A stretch of DNA of 64,000 nt from Levilactobacillus yonginensis (GTDB lineage: Bacteria > Bacillota > Bacilli > Lactobacillales > Lactobacillaceae), in assembly GCF_964065165.1 (NCBI RefSeq), contig NZ_OZ061549.1:806001-870000 (forward strand), written 5' to 3'. Below, piece by piece: positions 46,551 through 55,521 of the stretch. A program made the position numbers and the translations under genes. The notes below the pieces were generated by a model. It worked only from the letters and a program-made list of their open reading frames with translations. It did no database searches and was not told where the DNA came from. Within the stretch, counting starts at the first letter, position 1. Every line of letters starts with the position of its first letter.

Positions 46551-47693
46551 CTAGTTCTTAGGCTTATAAGTAGAAGCCGCTGAGTTGTCGTCCAATGGAA
46601 TGAAATCATAAGCCAATTCATCTTGATAATTGAATTCGTTCATGGCGTATGAGATCAACCGATCGATCAAGTCCTCGTAGCTAATACCCGTTGCTTGCCA
46701 CAATTGTGGGTACAGACTGATGTTCGTGAACCCAGGTAAAGTATTGACCTCACCGACGTAAGGCACACCATCCTTGGAAACCAAGTAGTCGATTCGCGCC
46801 ATTCCCTTAAGCCCTAAAGCAGCATAAGTTTGCAGACCCATTTGCGTAATTTCCTTAGTCAGGTTTTCAGGCAACGTTACGGGAACTTCGAAGGTCACAC
46901 CACTGGCATCAACGAACTTGTTGTTGTAGTCGTAGAAAACGTCCGACTTGGGTACCCGAATTGCACCGAGCTTAGAAGCCAGAGGCTTTTCGTTCCCCAA
47001 AATGGAAATTTCAACTTCTTCAGGACCGTCAATGGTTTGTTCCACTAGGACCTTAAAGTCATACCGGAAAGCATCTTCGATACCGTCTTCAAATTCTTGT
47101 TCGTTACCAGCCTTATGGATTCCCACGGAAGAACCCTGGTTGGCTGGCTTGATGAATACGTTATCACCCAATTTAGCTTGGACGGTTTTGTAGTCAAAGT
47201 CCGCGCGATTCTCAGGGGTCAACACCAAGTATTTCGTGTTCCGGATACCGTGCGCCGTTAAAACTTGCTTGGTCATATCCTTATCAAAGGATACAGCTGA
47301 TGCCAAGACGCCACTCCCGACAAAGGGCTTTTTCAACAGACGGAAAAGTCCTTGGATCGTGCCATCTTCACCCAAGTTACCATGAATGATTGGGAAAAAG
47401 ACATCAATATTCTTTGCTTGGGATAAATTCCAAATGGGTGCCAATGGGTTTGCAGCGTCTACCTTCGTCTGTTCCTCAGCCGCAACTTCTAATTCATCCT
47501 CGCCATCAAATACGCGCCGGGATGCTTCGTCACTCAGAACGAACCCATCACGCGTCAACAAGAATAAACTAACGTCGTAGCGGTCCTTATCCATTGCATC
47601 ATAGATGTTATGAGCCGAACGCTTCGAAACATCATGTTCAGAGGAATTTCCACCGAATAATAGACCTACGTGTAGCTTTGATTTTGTATCCAT
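46551..47693 (-). CDS. ddl: D-alanine--D-alanine/D-lactate ligase
   Basis: 380 residues from ATG at 47691-47693, since AGGA lies 11 bases ahead; a longer frame is open upstream. ATP-grasp fold with GGNSSEHDVS, VFIKPANQGSSVGI, ARIDYLVSKDGVPYVGEVNT and GFTNISLYP. The omega-loop reads FYDYNNKF: the final Phe, where D-Ala-D-Ala enzymes have Tyr, is the mark of ligases that prefer D-lactate in vancomycin-resistant lactobacilli. It supplies the end of the peptidoglycan stem peptide. The Phe rule is from family knowledge. Confidence 0.95.
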   Translation of the reverse strand: MDTKSKLHVGLLFGGNSSEHDVSKRSAHNIYDAMDKDRYDVSLFLLTRDGFVLSDEASRRVFDGEDELEVAAEEQTKVDAANPLAPIWNLSQAKNIDVFFPIIHGNLGEDGTIQGLFRLLKKPFVGSGVLASAVSFDKDMTKQVLTAHGIRNTKYLVLTPENRADFDYKTVQAKLGDNVFIKPANQGSSVGIHKAGNEQEFEDGIEDAFRYDFKVLVEQTIDGPEEVEISILGNEKPLASKLGAIRVPKSDVFYDYNNKFVDASGVTFEVPVTLPENLTKEITQMGLQTYAALGLKGMARIDYLVSKDGVPYVGEVNTLPGFTNISLYPQLWQATGISYEDLIDRLISYAMNEFNYQDELAYDFIPLDDNSAASTYKPKN

Positions 47694-47733
47694 TTTGTCA
47701 CTCATCCTATCTCGTATATTTCGGTTAGCCTTC

Positions 47734-47742
47734 AGTATACCA
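47734..47742 (-). promoter_or_regulatory. Extended -10 promoter of ddl
   Basis: TGGTATACT on the minus strand, about 40 bases ahead of the ddl start. Confidence 0.55.
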
Positions 47743-47767
47743 TTTCTCAAAATAATTTAGAATGAAA

Positions 47768-48736
47768 TTATCCTAAAAAATCAATGGATGAATTCAAATA
47801 ATCGCGAATACTCTTGGGGAGGTCGCCATGAAGCCGTAGCGCGTCCAGGAGCCGTTTCCGGTTAAAGAACCGATTCCAGCCAGCAATGGTGTCTGGACGG
47901 CGGTGCATCGCCACTCGCTGCCGCCACTGCTTTAGGGACAAGAGAAATGCCTCCTCGTAAAGTGGATGACGGTTCACTAATTCAACAAAGTACGTCGCCA
48001 TCCGGTCGTTTTCCCCATAGATCAATGGCGTATTCAGTCGCTTAACACGTTCCAATAAGGTCATCATCAGGAATAGCTTGTCAGCTCGCGGTAACGATTC
48101 ATTGCCAGCTAGCACCGCCAGTAGGTCCGTCGCAGCGGAGAAGGCGTGCGCCCACCCCTGTTGGTTCACAAACCCTCGCGTATCTATCTCTAGACAAATG
48201 TAAGTGGCCGCTAGTAGAACTGTGTGACGGAGTTCCTGTTCCCCATAGCTATCAGCTGGCACAAAATGGAGAATTGCCGCCAGCATTGCCACCCGGGCGG
48301 CTCGACCAAAGACCCCCACATTAGCGGGCTCTAGGATGTGGCTAAACAGCCCATCTGGATTCTGCAGGCTCTCCAACAAAACATGCATCTGGTTGGAATC
48401 AAACGCATCCTGTTGTAACGCGTCGTAGACAGTGAAGTTGATGCCTTCATAACGCACCTTAGGATCGGTGGAAGATAGGTGTGCTAATAACAGATCCAGC
48501 TTTTCTCCCGTCAGGGTCACCGGAACATTTTCTTCCAGTTGATGCCGCATCCCTGTCAAAATGACAGCAACACCATCATCGTCATCCGGCAACGTGACCG
48601 CCGTTCGCCGGTGGCGGTGAACATCATCCATCAGTTTACCCAATCGTGTGCTGAGAGATTGGTAGACATCTCCAACTCTGACTTGATCATTGAGTGCGGT
48701 AAGTTCCTGCATTAACGTTCCTATCTGTTCATCCAT
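47768..48736 (-). CDS. DUF2785 protein
   Basis: 322 residues, soluble and mostly helical. YICLEIDTRGFVNQQGWAHA followed by FSAATDLLAVLAGN matches the DUF2785 core. Function is unknown. ATG at 48736. It lies 24 bases after the SPFH gene and likely shares its transcript, ending ahead of the ddl promoter. Confidence 0.82.
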   Translation of the reverse strand: MDEQIGTLMQELTALNDQVRVGDVYQSLSTRLGKLMDDVHRHRRTAVTLPDDDDGVAVILTGMRHQLEENVPVTLTGEKLDLLLAHLSSTDPKVRYEGINFTVYDALQQDAFDSNQMHVLLESLQNPDGLFSHILEPANVGVFGRAARVAMLAAILHFVPADSYGEQELRHTVLLAATYICLEIDTRGFVNQQGWAHAFSAATDLLAVLAGNESLPRADKLFLMMTLLERVKRLNTPLIYGENDRMATYFVELVNRHPLYEEAFLLSLKQWRQRVAMHRRPDTIAGWNRFFNRKRLLDALRLHGDLPKSIRDYLNSSIDFLG

Positions 48737-48760
48737 CGAGCATCCTCCATTAATTTATGC

Positions 48761-49612
48761 TTACTCGGCAACCTTACCCGTATTGATCACCGGTTGTGAG
48801 CCACGTTCATTGATAATTGAAACCATCATGTTATTGATCAGTTGAATTTTTTGATTGTCCGTTAAGTTCAGGCTTGTTTCCGCCGAAAGCCGTTCAATGG
48901 CACCTTCCGTAATGGAAACGGCCCCTTCCACAATAATTTTTCTAGCAGATAAAATAGCTTGCGACTGTTGTCGTTGCAACATGGCGGACGCAATTTCAGT
49001 GGCATAAGCCAAGTGTGTCAACCGCGTTTCCATGATTTGAACACCTGCAACGTCTAACCGCTCTTGCAATTCTTCGGTCAAATGATTGGAAACTTCCGTT
49101 GGGTTGCTCCGCAACGTTAACGCTTCCCCATCCCCAAAGTTATCGTATGCGTATTCAGAAGCCACGTGCCGAATAGCTGATTCGCTTTGAATCTCAACGA
49201 ATTGTTCGTAGTCCTCTACAGCAAACAGGGCCTTACTGGTATCCACCACCTTAAACACAATCACAGCGGCAATTTCAACGGGATTACCTTGGAGATCATT
49301 GACCTTCAAAATGGCACTGTTGAAGTTCCGGACCCGTAAAGACACCGTCACTTTGTTCGTCAACGGAACGGTTAAATAGAGTCCAGCCTCCCGAATCGTC
49401 CCAATATACCGACCGAAGAAGGTTAACACCTTCGACTGATTGGGGCTAATAATCGTCAGACTGCTAGCAGCTAAAATTGCGACAAAAATCAGAATGACTG
49501 CCAAGACAACCAGCTGGGCCGTTGCAAGCAGGTATCCTCCAACAACCAGCAACGCTAAAACTATAATGAGGCCTAAATACCCATTAATATGAAACACATT
49601 CTTTTCTGCCAT
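48761..49612 (-). CDS. SPFH/Band 7 membrane protein
   Basis: 283 residues from ATG at 49610-49612, preceded by GGGGTGA. Two N-terminal hydrophobic helices (about 10-50) precede an SPFH domain (LTIISPNQSKVLTFFGRYIG; VTVSLRVRNFNSAI) and a coiled, Ala/Glu-rich tail with ERLDVAGVQIMETRLTHLAY. Family members form membrane-bound oligomers at microdomains. The specific role is unknown. Operon with the DUF2785 gene. Confidence 0.9.
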   Translation of the reverse strand: MAEKNVFHINGYLGLIIVLALLVVGGYLLATAQLVVLAVILIFVAILAASSLTIISPNQSKVLTFFGRYIGTIREAGLYLTVPLTNKVTVSLRVRNFNSAILKVNDLQGNPVEIAAVIVFKVVDTSKALFAVEDYEQFVEIQSESAIRHVASEYAYDNFGDGEALTLRSNPTEVSNHLTEELQERLDVAGVQIMETRLTHLAYATEIASAMLQRQQSQAILSARKIIVEGAVSITEGAIERLSAETSLNLTDNQKIQLINNMMVSIINERGSQPVINTGKVAE

Positions 49613-49660
49613 ATGATTCACCCCATTCACTTAATTTTGATTCTGCTAACTTACATGTCT

Positions 49661-49825
49661 CTAAGAACGTGGGACAAACGGCGGTTAGTCAATGCACATT
49701 AAACCCTGGCCTTGAATTGTTTGTTTATCGAGGTTAAACCGAGCTGACTGCCCGTTGTCGCACGTTTCGCCCATTTACGTTCGGAGCACACCGCGGGTTT
49801 GAGACTTTTATCCCAAACTCAACTG
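49661..49825. repeat. Dispersed intergenic repeat, copy B, with long inverted repeat
   Basis: AGAACGTGGGACAAACGG... (from 49665) is the imperfect complement of GACTGCCCGTTGTCGCACGTT (49746-49766), giving a stem of about 25 bp around a 55-base loop. A second hairpin, GGGTTTGAGAC/ATCCCAAACTC, follows at 49797-49819. The right half aligns with 31585-31680. No gene in either copy. Resembles a MITE-like or REP-like element. Confidence 0.6.
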
Positions 49826-49894
49826 GCCACCTTCATTATACCCGACTCAGGTCGAATCCCCTAAGAAGGTTACATATTTTAGAAAATCCGCGGA

Positions 49895-49940
49895 ACAAAA
49901 AAGGCCGGCCGGGCTCCCCAATGGGGGGCCGGCCGGCCTT
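49895..49940 (-). terminator. Very strong terminator after the gcvH-like gene
   Basis: A stem of 12 perfect GC-rich pairs, AAGGCCGGCCGG (49901-49912) with CCGGCCGGCCTT (49929-49940), extended by CTCCCC/GGGGGG; U-run on the minus strand. Confidence 0.92.
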
Positions 49941-49953
49941 TTAATCGATGACC

Positions 49954-50256
49954 CTAGTTTTCTTGAACGTCAACAAACCAAGCTGCATCGATATCGCTAC
50001 CGTTTAAGGCATCGAAATCGCTTGCTAAGGCAGCATTAACGGCAGTTACTTTACCAGAAACTGGGCTAGGAATGTCAGAAACCGCTTTGTCAGCTTCAAC
50101 GCTTAACAGGTTTTCACCCTTCTTCACGTCGTCCCCCACTTCGGGCAACTTCGCAAACTTAACCGTCCCTAATTCGTCTTGGCCTTCAGAGGTCAAACCA
50201 ATTCTCGTACCATCGTTAACAGCCTTGGTCCAGAAATACTTTACCATTTCACTCAT
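49954..50256 (-). CDS. gcvH: Short GcvH-like lipoyl carrier protein
   Basis: 100 residues, against about 125 for usual glycine-cleavage H proteins; the C-terminal helix after AAWFVDVQEN is missing. The fold signature IGLTSEGQDELGTVKFAKLP is clear, and the lipoylated lysine is Lys57 in SVEADKAVSD. No gcvT or gcvP is nearby, and lactobacilli often lack glycine cleavage, so it may act as a lipoyl relay or carrier. ATG at 50256 follows AAGGAGAA. It follows rodA by 17 bases. Confidence 0.88.
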   Translation of the reverse strand: MSEMVKYFWTKAVNDGTRIGLTSEGQDELGTVKFAKLPEVGDDVKKGENLLSVEADKAVSDIPSPVSGKVTAVNAALASDFDALNGSDIDAAWFVDVQEN

Positions 50257-50273
50257 GTGTAAACATTCTCCTT

Positions 50274-51479
50274 CTACTTAAACGATTCATTACGACTAAA
50301 CATGTAACTCTTATAATGATACCGCATTGACATGATTAAGCCAATCCCAATCAGGTTCCCAATCAACGCGGATCCCCCTTGACTGACGAATGGTAACGGA
50401 ATACCAGTCAATGGTAGGAGCCCAATACTCATCCCAATGTTTTCAAACACGTGGAAGAGAATCATCATAATGACCCCAGTTGAAATGTAAGCATAGAATA
50501 CATTCTTAGTATCAAACGTGACCCGAATCATTTGATAAATCAAGAGGAAGTACAGGAAAATCAAAGCACAGCCGCCGATAAAACCGAAATTTTCACCAAT
50601 CACGGAAAAAATCATATCGGACTCACGAACTGGCACGTACACGTGTGAGACGTTGAATCCCGTTCCGAAGATTCCCCCGGAACCCACGGCCTTCATGCTC
50701 TGCCAGAGCTGGTAGCCTTCATTAGATGTATCTTGAGCAGGATGTAACCAGGTGTCGACTCGAGAGAATTGATAGGCCTGGAACCCAAATTTCTCCAGGA
50801 TCTGACGCCCACCGTCCGTGGTGACTAAAGCTAACGCCCCACCACCGACTACGGCAATGGCACTAAACGCTGGTGCGATAATCTTCCAAGTGATGCCAGA
50901 AACCAAGATGACCCCACCAACGATGGCGAAGAACACTAACATGGTCCCAAAGTCATTTTGAAGTTTCAATAGCACCGCTACCGGTAACGTCCAGAGAATC
51001 AATTTCCCAATCAGTAACCAATCAGACCGCACTTCATGTGTTGGAAATTGATTATTATGTTCGGTAACCACTCGCGCCAGCATTAAGATAAAAGCTGGTT
51101 TCATGACTTCAGATGGCTGAAAGGTTAGTGAACCAATCGCAAACCAACTCCGCGCACCGGTATTCGCAAAATACGCACGACTGTAGAAGACCAGCACCGC
51201 AATGAGCAGAAAGATTCCTAGTCCATATAGAACTGGCGCCACCTTCCAAAGTTGCTCTGAATCAAATTGCATAATAATAATGATGGCGACGGTTCCAATC
51301 ACGTACCAAGCTAACTGGGATACCACGGCGGAAGTAATACTGGTTGCACTACTGTCGTGGGTCGCCGCCACGTAGATGGAGGCTAACCCAATCAACGCCA
51401 ACATCAGGATACAAAAGATAATCCCCCAGTCGATGCGTGACTCGCTGTCGCCCCGCTTTTCTGTCGCATTCTTTGCCAC
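50274..51479 (-). CDS. rodA: Peptidoglycan glycosyltransferase RodA
   Basis: 401-residue SEDS polymerase with about ten transmembrane helices. LTFQPSEVMKPAFILMLARV, LQNDFGTMLVFFAI, VRESDMIFSVIGENFGF and GIPLPFVSQGGSALI are the SEDS motifs. Together with a class B PBP it makes the lateral wall; the neighbours mbl, murA and the mreBCD block favour RodA over FtsW. GTG start at 51479 after AAGGAGC. Confidence 0.93.
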   Translation of the reverse strand: MAKNATEKRGDSESRIDWGIIFCILMLALIGLASIYVAATHDSSATSITSAVVSQLAWYVIGTVAIIIIMQFDSEQLWKVAPVLYGLGIFLLIAVLVFYSRAYFANTGARSWFAIGSLTFQPSEVMKPAFILMLARVVTEHNNQFPTHEVRSDWLLIGKLILWTLPVAVLLKLQNDFGTMLVFFAIVGGVILVSGITWKIIAPAFSAIAVVGGGALALVTTDGGRQILEKFGFQAYQFSRVDTWLHPAQDTSNEGYQLWQSMKAVGSGGIFGTGFNVSHVYVPVRESDMIFSVIGENFGFIGGCALIFLYFLLIYQMIRVTFDTKNVFYAYISTGVIMMILFHVFENIGMSIGLLPLTGIPLPFVSQGGSALIGNLIGIGLIMSMRYHYKSYMFSRNESFK

Positions 51480-51519
51480 AATGATTGCTCCTTAATCAAA
51501 ACTAAGATTTGTCTTAATT

Positions 51520-51557
51520 ATAAAGGCCGAAGTGAAATTCAACGTTTCGCTCCGGCC
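51520..51557 (-). terminator. Weak terminator between the DUF2969 gene and rodA
   Basis: GGCCGAAGTGAAA (51525-51537) with TTTCGCTCCGGCC (51545-51557), one mismatch and one G-U pair; the U-run is poor (TTTATAATT), so read-through or attenuation is likely. Confidence 0.5.
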
Positions 51558-51574
51558 AACTTTACTAAAATTTA

Positions 51575-51799
51575 TTAACCGCGATGCAGGTGGTAGTCCC
51601 GCAACAGGAGCTCAACACCTTCGTCGACGGACTTGACCCGGTAGACGTCCCCATCGTTCAATTGGGCCTCAAACCGATCTTCATCCGGTGTAACGGTCCC
51701 AATGGTTTCGGTCCCGATTTTTAAGACGGACATACTGCCACCATCTGGTAGCTTCTGTTCATCGATTGTGACTTCGACTGATTTTTCTCGTTTACTCAT
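51575..51799 (-). CDS. DUF2969 protein
   Basis: 74 residues, MSKREKSVEVTIDEQ... with IGTVTPDEDRFEA and a basic C-terminus LLLRDYHLHRG. Matches the small DUF2969 family of Lactobacillales. Function unknown; regularly found by yidD, mbl and rodA. ATG at 51799 after AGGAGAG. Confidence 0.85.
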   Translation of the reverse strand: MSKREKSVEVTIDEQKLPDGGSMSVLKIGTETIGTVTPDEDRFEAQLNDGDVYRVKSVDEGVELLLRDYHLHRG

Positions 51800-51812
51800 G
51801 CCAACTCTCCTT

Positions 51813-52103
51813 TTATTTTACGGGGGGTTCATCCAACTTCATTGCCTCACGGTAAGCACGTTCGGCTGCAACGTTACGTTTCAAAGTGAAATGATCCGGT
51901 ACTGGATCAATCCCACCTCGTACTAATGGCTGGCAACGTAAAATTCGCGCAATTCCCATTAAGCTTCCCTTAAATGCCCCGTGCTTCTCTAGCGCCTGCA
52001 ACATATAGTTTGAACACGTCGGATAATACCGACAGGTCGGTGGAAACAGCGGTGAAATGAACCGTTGATAGCCCCGAACCAGAAAGCGTAATAGGTGACG
52101 CAT
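51813..52103 (-). CDS. yidD: Membrane protein insertion efficiency factor YidD
   Basis: 96 residues. Amphipathic N-terminus [20 protein letters not shown], then the Cys motif [21 protein letters not shown] and [18 protein letters not shown], all diagnostic. Peripheral membrane protein helping YidC insertase. It lies 22 bases after mbl. Confidence 0.95.
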   Translation of the reverse strand: MRHLLRFLVRGYQRFISPLFPPTCRYYPTCSNYMLQALEKHGAFKGSLMGIARILRCQPLVRGGIDPVPDHFTLKRNVAAERAYREAMKLDEPPVK

Positions 52104-52125
52104 TGCCAGCCCCCCTTTTCACAAA

Positions 52126-53130
52126 TTAGTTATTTTCTTTAGCTGTCTTGGTATCCATGTGTTCCAAAAGGACTCCCGCACCTTTGGCCACGTTGTCCAA
52201 TGGATCTTCGGAAATGATGACGGGAACCGTCAAACGTTCTGAGAACAACTTGTCGATGCCATCTAGCAAGGCACCCCCACCGGTTAACATAATTCCCCGA
52301 TCAATGATGTCCGCAGCTAATTCAGGTGGTGTCGTTTCCAAGACCGCCTTGGCTGCCGCAACGATTTGTTCTACCGTATCGTGGATAGCAACTTCCACTT
52401 CGGCTGCCGTAATGGTGGTCTCGGTTGGCATCCCGCTCACGGAGTCGCGACCACGAACTTCCATCGTCTTCTTTTCATTCTCAGGTTCTGGATAGGCCGT
52501 CCCAATCTTAATTTTAACCGTTTCGGCCGTCCGTTCCCCAATAATCAAATTGTGGTTGTGCTTCATGTAGTTCACAATTTCAGAATTCATCCGATCACCG
52601 GCAATTCGAATTGAGCGGCTGGACACAATGTCCCCCAGAGAAAGAATGGCAATGTCACTCGTTCCCCCACCCATGTCGATCACCATGTTACCACTTGGCT
52701 TAAAGATGTCCATCCCGGCACCCAACGCAGCAACCTTAGGTTCTTCTTCCAAATAGACCTTGGCGCCACCGGATTTCTCGGCAGCCTGAACAATGGCCTT
52801 CCGTTCAATCTCAGTAATGTTCGTTGGTGCACAGATCATGATGTTGGGCTTAGATAAGAAACCTTTGACACTTAATTTATTGATAAAGTAGGAGAGCATA
52901 GCCTCGGTAATATCGAAATCAGAAATGACCCCATCCTTTAACGGACGAATTGCCCGAATGTTACCAGGAGTCCGGCCAACCATCCGGTAAGCCTCTGAAC
53001 CCACTGCCAAAACCTTGTCAGTCTTCGTGTCAATTGCAACGACGGATGGTTCATTTAATACAATACCTTTGCCGACCACGAAGATTAAAACGTTCGCAGT
53101 ACCCAGATCAATTCCAATATCTTTCGCCAT
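52126..53130 (-). CDS. mbl: MreB-like protein Mbl
   Basis: 334 residues from ATG at 53128-53130, with AGGAGG upstream. Actin-fold motifs [25 protein letters not shown] and [12 protein letters not shown]. Second MreB paralogue of the window; neighbours murA/yidD mark it as the mbl position of Bacillus. It guides helical or circumferential wall insertion. Confidence 0.94.
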   Translation of the reverse strand: MAKDIGIDLGTANVLIFVVGKGIVLNEPSVVAIDTKTDKVLAVGSEAYRMVGRTPGNIRAIRPLKDGVISDFDITEAMLSYFINKLSVKGFLSKPNIMICAPTNITEIERKAIVQAAEKSGGAKVYLEEEPKVAALGAGMDIFKPSGNMVIDMGGGTSDIAILSLGDIVSSRSIRIAGDRMNSEIVNYMKHNHNLIIGERTAETVKIKIGTAYPEPENEKKTMEVRGRDSVSGMPTETTITAAEVEVAIHDTVEQIVAAAKAVLETTPPELAADIIDRGIMLTGGGALLDGIDKLFSERLTVPVIISEDPLDNVAKGAGVLLEHMDTKTAKENN

Positions 53131-53532
53131 ACTTATGTGTCCTCCTGATTTTTCTGCCAATTTTCAACATTTCATTATACCATAAACGGCCCGAACTCTA
53201 AATGGTTTCTCACAGAGATACAGTCAATTTACGGAGGTATTATTGTTGGGAATCTTTTCCAAAATGGCGTTTGCGTGTAAATGCCAGTCCAACTGATTTT
53301 AACTTCAATTCTAGCGCAAAAGCGTGACACCCTACCGTTACCGGCCGCCAGTTATGGGCTTACACCGTAATCCTTTGCTAACTATCAGCAAAACTTCATC
53401 AGATTGTCGCGTTATACCACAATCAGAGCCAAAAGCGGTCAGAGCTGCAGCCAGCGTGCGACCAATTTCCATGAATTTAGTACTATCGGTGGATTGAAGC
53501 AAACCGCTCACCCTGCAACCTTTAGTCGCCAA
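53131..53532 (-). other. mbl upstream region, promoter only
   Basis: An extended -10 TGGTATAAT (ATTATA on the plus strand, 53174-53179) is the mbl promoter. The rest, 53180-53532, shows no convincing gene; a 64-codon frame at 53338-53532 is discussed among the rejected items. Confidence 0.5.
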
Positions 53533-53537
53533 AATAA

Positions 53538-53562
53538 AAAGGCGGCTGATTACGCCACCTCT
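53538..53562 (-). terminator. Terminator after murA
   Basis: Stem AGGTGGC/GCCGCCT with one G-U pair (about 53549-53566 region on the minus strand) and the run TTTTTATTTT. Confidence 0.65.
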
Positions 53563-53571
53563 AAATGATTG

Positions 53572-54879
53572 CTAGTTATTTACGTGGGAGTTCTTTAAAA
53601 CTACCGCGTCGTTATCCGGTACGGAGACCCGCTTGATCTCAGCACCGAGGGCCGCTAACTTCTTGTGGAAGTCATAGTAACCACGGTCTAAGTACTTCAA
53701 ATTGGTAACCTGAGTATACCCATCAGCGACTAATCCAGCCAAAACGAGAGCCGCAGCTGCTCGTAAATCAGTAGCCGCCACCTCAGCACCATTAAAGTCG
53801 GTTGGGCCGTGCATAACGACCGTCCGTCCATTAACTTGGTACTGGGCATTCATCCGCCGAAGTTCTTCCAAATGCATGAACCGGTTTTCAAACACCGTTT
53901 CCGTCATGGTACTGGTTCCACCAGCAGCTAATTGTAGAACGGTCATTTGCGGTTGCATATCAGTTGGGAAGCCGGGATAAGGCAACGTTTTGACGTCTGT
54001 TGCTTCTAAGTGTTCTGGGCCGATAACCCGAATTCCACCGGGTTCTTCGGTAACCTGAACACCCATCTCCTGCATTTTAGAAATTAAAGGCTTGTTATGT
54101 TCAACGATACCATCCTTGATCAACACGTTGCCGTGGGTCACGGCAGCACCGACCATAAAGGTCCCTGCTTCAATCCGATCCTGAACCACACTGTGTTCAG
54201 CGCCGTGCATCTTAGCAACCCCATCGATCCGCAGGGTTTCAGTCCCAGCACCGCGGACATTAGCACCCATTTTGTTCAGGATGTTAGCTAAATCAACAAT
54301 TTCAGGTTCACGGGCAACGTTATCGATAACAGTCGTCCCCTCAGCGAGACAGGCAGCCATCATGATGTTTTGAGTCGCACCAACACTTGGGAAGTCCAAG
54401 TAGATGTGTGTCCCCTGCAGACGGTCAGCAAAAGCTTCAATATAGCCATCATGCTGTTCAATTCGAGCACCCAGGGCTTCTAAGCCCTTCAAGTGTAAAT
54501 CAATTGGTCGCGTACCAATGGCACAGCCACCTGGCAACGCAACCCGGGCATGACCCAACCGAGCCAACAATGGCCCCATGACAACGATTGAAGCGCGCAT
54601 CTTCGAGACATACTCGAATGGTGCTTCACTAGATACTTGCTTAGTAGCATCAATGGTGACTTCACGCTTACCTTCGTTAAAATCAACTTTTAAATTCAGG
54701 AAGCGTAAGACCTTGTTCATCGTATAAACATCTGACAAAACCGGAACATTTGCTAAGTGAGTGATGCCATCTGAGGCAAGAATAGACGCAGCTAAAATAG
54801 GCAAAACGGCATTCTTGGCCCCTTCAATATGGACCACACCAGTTAAGCGGTTCCCACCATGAACGATAATTTTTTCCAT
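53572..54879 (-). CDS. murA: UDP-N-acetylglucosamine 1-carboxyvinyltransferase MurA
   Basis: First committed enzyme of peptidoglycan synthesis, 435 residues. [15 protein letters not shown] is the N-terminal signature, and the PEP-binding and fosfomycin-sensitive Cys119 lies in [28 protein letters not shown] and the C-terminal [11 protein letters not shown] also match. ATG at 54879 after GGAGGTAT. With the DUF1146 gene upstream this is the usual first MurA copy next to the atp operon. Confidence 0.97.
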   Translation of the reverse strand: MEKIIVHGGNRLTGVVHIEGAKNAVLPILAASILASDGITHLANVPVLSDVYTMNKVLRFLNLKVDFNEGKREVTIDATKQVSSEAPFEYVSKMRASIVVMGPLLARLGHARVALPGGCAIGTRPIDLHLKGLEALGARIEQHDGYIEAFADRLQGTHIYLDFPSVGATQNIMMAACLAEGTTVIDNVAREPEIVDLANILNKMGANVRGAGTETLRIDGVAKMHGAEHSVVQDRIEAGTFMVGAAVTHGNVLIKDGIVEHNKPLISKMQEMGVQVTEEPGGIRVIGPEHLEATDVKTLPYPGFPTDMQPQMTVLQLAAGGTSTMTETVFENRFMHLEELRRMNAQYQVNGRTVVMHGPTDFNGAEVAATDLRAAAALVLAGLVADGYTQVTNLKYLDRGYYDFHKKLAALGAEIKRVSVPDNDAVVLKNSHVNN

Positions 54880-54906
54880 GGGATACCTCCAAAGATTATT
54901 AAGGGT

Positions 54907-55137
54907 CTACCGTAACAGGTAGCCCAGGTTACGAACATTATCGATGAAGTCCAAGAAGAACGAGCTACACCCAAATCCGATGGCAACCGCTAACATCACG
55001 ATCAACACGCGAGATTGACGAGGGTAAAAAGTCATTAACCGCTCAATATGGAGTGCTGATATTGCCCAAAAAGCCAGAGCAATAAACGATAAATGACTGA
55101 CAATTGTTAAGATACCCTGTAGCCCGATGAGTCTCAT
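54907..55137 (-). CDS. DUF1146 (YwzB-like) membrane protein
   Basis: 76 residues with two transmembrane helices (about 8-28 and 44-66) and the motif HIERLMTFYPRQSRVL. Unknown function. This family sits between atpC and murA in many Bacilli, as it does here. Starts ATG at 55137 behind AAGGATTGAGG. Confidence 0.85.
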   Translation of the reverse strand: MRLIGLQGILTIVSHLSFIALAFWAISALHIERLMTFYPRQSRVLIVMLAVAIGFGCSSFFLDFIDNVRNLGYLLR

Positions 55138-55455
55138 TACCTCAATCCTTCCTAAACATTCCCACTAACTATAGCATAAATTCTTACCCTTGTCCTTGAG
55201 ATTCCCATAAAATCAGCGTTTGTAATATTACATTTAGCCTGGTTAAGCTTATTAATTAACATATCCCTTGGACTAACCTAAAAATGCCTTAAGATTTTGG
55301 GAAATTAAGTCGTTATCCACCGAGCCATGCTTCCATTCACATTGGCTCGGCCAAAATACGCGTTAAAGTCTACCAGACCAACGGACTCTGCTTACTTCAC
55401 CAAATTGAATCTAAACGGACTTAGGCAGGAAGACCCTAACCTAGTGCAAACCAAC
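55138..55455 (-). promoter_or_regulatory. Leader/promoter region of the DUF1146-murA unit
   Basis: TGCTATAGT (55168-55176) is an extended -10 close to the gene. Further up, a perfect 8-bp hairpin CCGAGCCA (55320-55327) with TGGCTCGG (55343-55350) lies in otherwise featureless DNA, without a U-run. No gene seen. Confidence 0.4.
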
Positions 55456-55460
55456 AACTA

Positions 55461-55492
55461 AAAAAGCGGCCTCCCAACTGGGAAAACCGCTT
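55461..55492 (-). terminator. Terminator of the atp operon
   Basis: AAGCGG...TCCCA (55464 onward) pairs with TGGGA...CCGCTT (to 55492), then six U residues on the minus strand. Confidence 0.85.
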
Positions 55493-55521
55493 GCTAACAT
55501 TTTAAAAAAATATCAACTCTT

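Noticed and set aside
49901-49940. Very GC-rich palindrome considered as a recombination or attachment site
   Set aside because: It sits 14 bases after the gcvH-like stop codon and has a U-run on the coding-strand side, so it is an ordinary strong terminator.
53338-53532. Minus-strand 64-codon frame between murA and mbl
   Set aside because: It begins directly after the murA terminator with a TTG and no ribosome site, matches no family I know, and contains no conserved-looking motif. A decayed gene cannot be excluded.
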